Shown one piece after another: positions 60,192-64,000 of a DNA stretch of 64,000 nt. Below the pieces are notes generated by a model. It was not told the DNA's origin. It saw nothing but the letters and a program-made list of their open reading frames with translations, and searched no databases. Source of the stretch: Buddleja alternifolia (Eukaryota > Streptophyta > Magnoliopsida > Lamiales > Scrophulariaceae); assembly GCA_019426215.1 (NCBI GenBank), contig CM033396.1:24257101-24321100 (forward strand), read 5' to 3'. The position numbers and the translations under genes were made by a program. Every line of letters begins with the position of its first letter. Position 1 is the stretch's first letter.

Positions 60192-62344
60192 AGTGAAGGT
60201 AGAAAAATCTGAATAACGCGATACAATTTATAATCTTTTATGGAGTATGAATAGCTTTTAGTTTTCATATTTCTCAATATTTTTGTTAAAATTAAAACAA
60301 TTTCATGCAAAATATCTCACATATCAATTTTACATTACAATAAACAATTTCCTATATTCCACCATAAGGTTTCCTAAATAACTACTCTTAAAATGCCTAA
60401 TTATGAGGACTAAAATCTTAATCAAGTTTCAAATTATAAAAAAATGATCAATTACTAACTACGATGTTTATTCAAATTGAATTTTATAATACGCTTCTCC
60501 TACAAACTTTAGGAGGATGGCAACTCAAAATACAAATTTGTGTCCAGTTATTTCGTCATGTATTAATTAATGTAAACCATTAAAAGATTACATGGTGTAA
60601 ATGAAATGAACATTATCATTTATTTGAACTTTTCAATAATAAAAGAAAAAATAATGTTGCCACTCATTTTCAACATTCATACATATATATATATATACAC
60701 ACACATATATATGATACATAATAATATCATATATATTAACTTAATGATAAAATATGCTTTTTATTAAATGGACATAAATACACCAAATAATTTAATTCGT
60801 TCGTACTCTTTAGAGTTATAGACCTACAATAGAGTAAGTTTATTCACAAATGGGAAGCACCAAATGAACCTACAAGAAGGGGAATAAACTCATTAAATTA
60901 TTTGAAAAAACTTACTCTATAAGAAGGGGAAAAGAATCAAAAGTCCTAAATTAGAGCATGATCCAATTTATAAAATAAGTTTTCAACTTGAAATTGAATT
61001 CATCATATGATAAAAAAGAAAAAGAAAAAAAGTTAAGAACGAAAACTTACAAGCGGGATTCAATAATTTAGGTTATGTTTGTTTGTGTTTTCGGAACTCT
61101 ATTTTCATTTCATTTTCATTTGAAAATGAAAATACAGAACTTTACACCGTTCAAAACTAAAAATCCATTTAATTTCATTTTTCACTTTCACATTCTCCAA
61201 TAACTACCTTTCGTTTTATTAAATCAAACTCACATTTTTCTTTTTCTCAGATCTCATTCTCAAAATCTGTATTACCGGCAACAAATGTAGTGCTATAGTG
61301 CAATAGAATACATAATATTAACCTTCATAGGTTTGTATACATTTTAAGATCCATTTTGAGTATTTTTAGTACTTTTTTTGGGGTCATTTTTTTTATATTT
61401 ACTTATAAATATATTTAATCAATATAATATTATATATTACTTTATTTATACTATTCACATAATCATTAATTTTGACTAACTTAATCATTTCATATATCAC
61501 GAAATCATCAATTCCATTAGAAATATAACCAAACATGCCTACATTTTCACACACACACAAAAGAAAAAAAATTAATTTTTCATATACGTTTTAAAAAATG
61601 ACGGTTGAAAATGAAATGAAAACACACCCAAATAGAGCCTAAGTATTTAAAATGCAAAATTACCAACAAACAGATAATTAGGAAGAAAATCATCAAAACG
61701 CGACAAAACTTGGAATGCAAGTAATTGTTACAAGGATTAAGAAAAAAAAACTGATAAATTTGTCATATTCTTTTTCCGACTTGAATTTCTTTTTTTTTTA
61801 TTACATAATACATACTATTGAGTCACGAAAACTTTCAAACGAGATATTACAATATAAATAACGTAAGATTTGAGTAGTTTTGATTGGGTTAGGCAATTTT
61901 CTTATCAAATTAGAAATGAAGAATATGTTCATCTAAATGTTATGTTTTATACAATTTGATGACTAATTAATTGTCAAGTTAAATGTCCTTTATTTTTTTT
62001 AAATACAAACATAAAATAAAAGGTAAATATGTATTTTGTTGAAAATAATTAAATTTAAAAACATATAAATATTAACTAATCAAACTAAATAAAAATATAA
62101 ATTAGAATAGTGTGCGTTTAATATTATTTTTGGTTGTGGAATTTAAATATTCCATTAGACATAGTAAAATTTATAAATTAATTTTTTTATTTTACTACTA
62201 TCAAGCCTATTTATTTATCTATATCTATTATCTAGTACTATATTATACAAAATTTCATTCTAAATCAAAATAAACATAGTAAATCACGCGCAACGCACAT
62301 GCATTTTACTAATTTTATATAAATATAAGATATTTAATATAAAT
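59360..62344. other. AT-rich intergenic sequence
   Basis: No gene was seen. It holds TA microsatellites at about 60157-60189 and 60683-60711. A possible hAT-type MITE lies at 61069-61641, whose ends GGTTATGTTTGTTTGTGTTTTC-like and GAAAACACACCCAAATAGAG are inverted copies. Confidence 0.55.
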
Positions 62345-62500
62345 TTTTAGATTTGTGGATGTGATCAATCAAATTTATAATAAATATATAGGTGTTTAAT
62401 ATGAACCATCAATTTTATCACATTTGATCCAATAGTTGTGAGATAAGGGCAAAATTATCCAAAAAAAGTCGAAAAATTGACAACCACTAGCACAACGCGC
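62345..62500 (-). repeat. Inverted copy of the dispersed repeat at 36541-36690
   Basis: GGATGTGATCAATCAAATTT, AGGTGTTTAATATG and CACATTTGATC are shared as reverse complement, followed by an ACGCGCGAGTGAGGCGCG-like flank. Confidence 0.7.
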
Positions 62501-62723
62501 GAGTGAGGCGCGTAGGGGACTAAATTGCTTCTTTATTCTTCACAACGAGCATAATTTATAGCTTTGTTCACCAACTTTGTGCATCCACAGCAAAAGTGTC
62601 TGTTGTGTAGAGCATTCAATTGAATTGAAATGGCCAAATTAAATTAATTTTTGTGTGGCACGTCACACCAAAAATACCACCCTGAGCCTGAGCTGCCGCC
62701 AAAGTAGCTATGGAAAGTGGAAA

Positions 62724-62746
62724 ACGTGTCACTTCTACTCCATGCA
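62724..62746 (+). promoter_or_regulatory. ABRE-type (ACGTGTC) and RY (CATGCA) motifs upstream of the second HSD gene
   Basis: ACGTGTC at 62724-62730 and CATGCA at 62741-62746 lie about 145-167 bases before the start codon, close to the distance seen for the first paralogue. A TATA-rich stretch is at 62831-62855. The functional reading is inference. Confidence 0.45.
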
Positions 62747-62890
62747 AATTCTTCTTCTTCTTCTTCAGTTTTACCTTTCTCAACTTCTCTTTTCTTGCTT
62801 TCCTCAACTTACGAAATTGTTCCGATATATCCATATAATATATATATATATATAGTACACGAGAATTTTTAATTAAATATCCTTGTGGGC

Positions 62891-63995
62891 ATGGATTTGG
62901 TGAACCGATTGTTGAACATTTTGGTACCCATTTTCTCAAACCATGCATTCATCTTCTTCTTCCCAGTTTACCTGTGTTTCCAATCTGTCCACTATGTGTG
63001 GCGTTCAATTTTCAGTGAAAACATGGCCGGAAAAGTTGTTGTCATTGCCGGTGCTTCCTCTGGAATGGGAGAGGTTTGTGCTATACACATATATGTATTC
63101 AGCCATCTTCATTTCATGCTCAGTTTATAATTTTTCATGAATATTTAGCGGCCCCGCTACAAATCATCCAAACATATGTACATTAATTAAAGATGTCGTA
63201 CAAAATAATGGTTGCAAAATTTTGTAAGTGCATTCATGTTTAATACAAGACTGAATTGGCAAAGTGCCCCATTACACCGCTCATATTTCGATCTCACTTA
63301 GCTTGAAGTATTAATCATGGCATCTTTGATTTTATTTTATTTTTGGATTTTAACGTGCATTTGGTTCATGGTGCTTTTTGTCAAGGCTCTTGCAATTGTT
63401 TTTTAATGAACTTTTTCTATTTAATTTGAGTATCGCGTGCATGGTGTCTTATTTCAATCTTCAATTTGGATATTAGTAGTTAGAATGCTAAGTAAAGAAA
63501 ATATTCTCACACATATGTAACATCTTGTTTTCTATTTTTCAATTTCTTTTCCTTCACTAAAATCCAAGGTCCACAAATAAAATTAGTATTTGAAATTGGT
63601 GATTATTGTTGTATTTATGTGTTATAAAAGCACATCGCTTATGAGTACGGAAAGAGAGGCGCATTTTTGGTGATTGGTGCAAGAAGAGAGAATGCTCTGC
63701 GAGAAGTCGCAGAGACGGCGTATTTGCTTGGCTCTCCTCGTGCTATTCCTCTACGAACCGATGTTTCAAAAGTTGATGACTGCAGAAGATTGATCGAAAC
63801 GGCCATAAACCAATTTGGTCGATGTTAGTGTCCGTAAGCTATACCTATTTCAATATTGAAGAATCCGTAAAAACTAGTTTCTAAATTGAGTGGTTTGATA
63901 ATTGATCAGTGGATCATCTGGTATTGGCTGCTGGTGTCACTCCTGTAAGCTTGTTTGAAGAGACCTTTCATGTCACCAACTTCGCCCCTGCTATG
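62891..63995 (+). CDS. HSD: 11-beta-HSD-like / steroleosin-type short-chain dehydrogenase, second paralogue (3' end outside window)
   Basis: Three exons are visible: 62891-63073, 63631-63823 and 63910-63995. Their lengths (183, 193 and 86) and phases are identical to those of the first HSD gene, and the last donor GTAAT is cut by the window edge. I chose ATG 62891 because it gives the same 61-residue first exon; an ATG at 62885 would add two residues. Pro13 and Pro25 of the proline-knob segment are kept. The cofactor motifs differ: AGASSGMG (Ala53 for Thr) instead of TGASSGIG, and LAAG (131-134) instead of NNAG. The catalytic Ser-Tyr-Lys lies beyond the window. It may be a diverged enzyme or one losing activity. 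It probably arose by tandem duplication. Confidence 0.9.
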
Positions 63996-64000
63996 GTAAT

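Overview
The window is nuclear DNA of a flowering plant, probably a eudicot. It is AT-rich and intron-containing, and dominated by LTR retrotransposons, MITEs and microsatellites. All calls come from reading the sequence and the translations; no database search was run.

Positions 1-29671 hold two almost identical copies of one large Ty1/copia-type retrotransposon of SIRE/Maximus-like layout: LTR of about 1.75 kb, tRNA-iMet-type primer site, gag, pol, a spacer of about 1.1 kb, a very large third ORF, polypurine tract, LTR. They are separated by a 100-N gap (14780-14879). The sequence after the first copy (14231-14779) is an indel-rich version of the sequence after the second (29151-29671), and indels become denser towards the gap from both sides. 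The simplest reading is one locus, or two alleles, represented twice by unmerged contig ends. The element sits inside an older antisense copia element, whose remnant with LTR follows at 29151-30919.

Positions 30920-43100 contain no recognisable host gene. They hold an inverted pair of MITEs, two fold-back elements including a 346-bp near-perfect hairpin, and a DNA transposon of about 4.6 kb (37290-41930) with long terminal inverted repeats. That transposon carries two related, unrecognised Arg-rich ORFs head to head and was itself invaded by an LTR element, now a solo LTR with an intact 5-bp target duplication. A MITE-like element follows at 42177-43066.

Positions 43121-49345 hold a second relative of the old antisense copia element. 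It lacks its 3' end and lies between two direct copies of another dispersed repeat; a third, inverted copy is at about 57735-58500.

The host genes are two tandem, same-strand paralogues of the 11-beta-hydroxysteroid-dehydrogenase-like (steroleosin/HSD) short-chain dehydrogenase family. One is complete (50770-53589, six exons, 349 residues). The other runs off the right edge (62891-63995, first three exons, identical exon lengths). Both upstream regions carry ACGTGTC (ABRE type) and CATGCA (RY type) motifs, which fits seed oil-body expression. The second paralogue has altered cofactor-site motifs. Between the genes lie an antisense LTR-like block, a decayed hAT transposase of TTF/ZMYM1-like type, and more MITEs.
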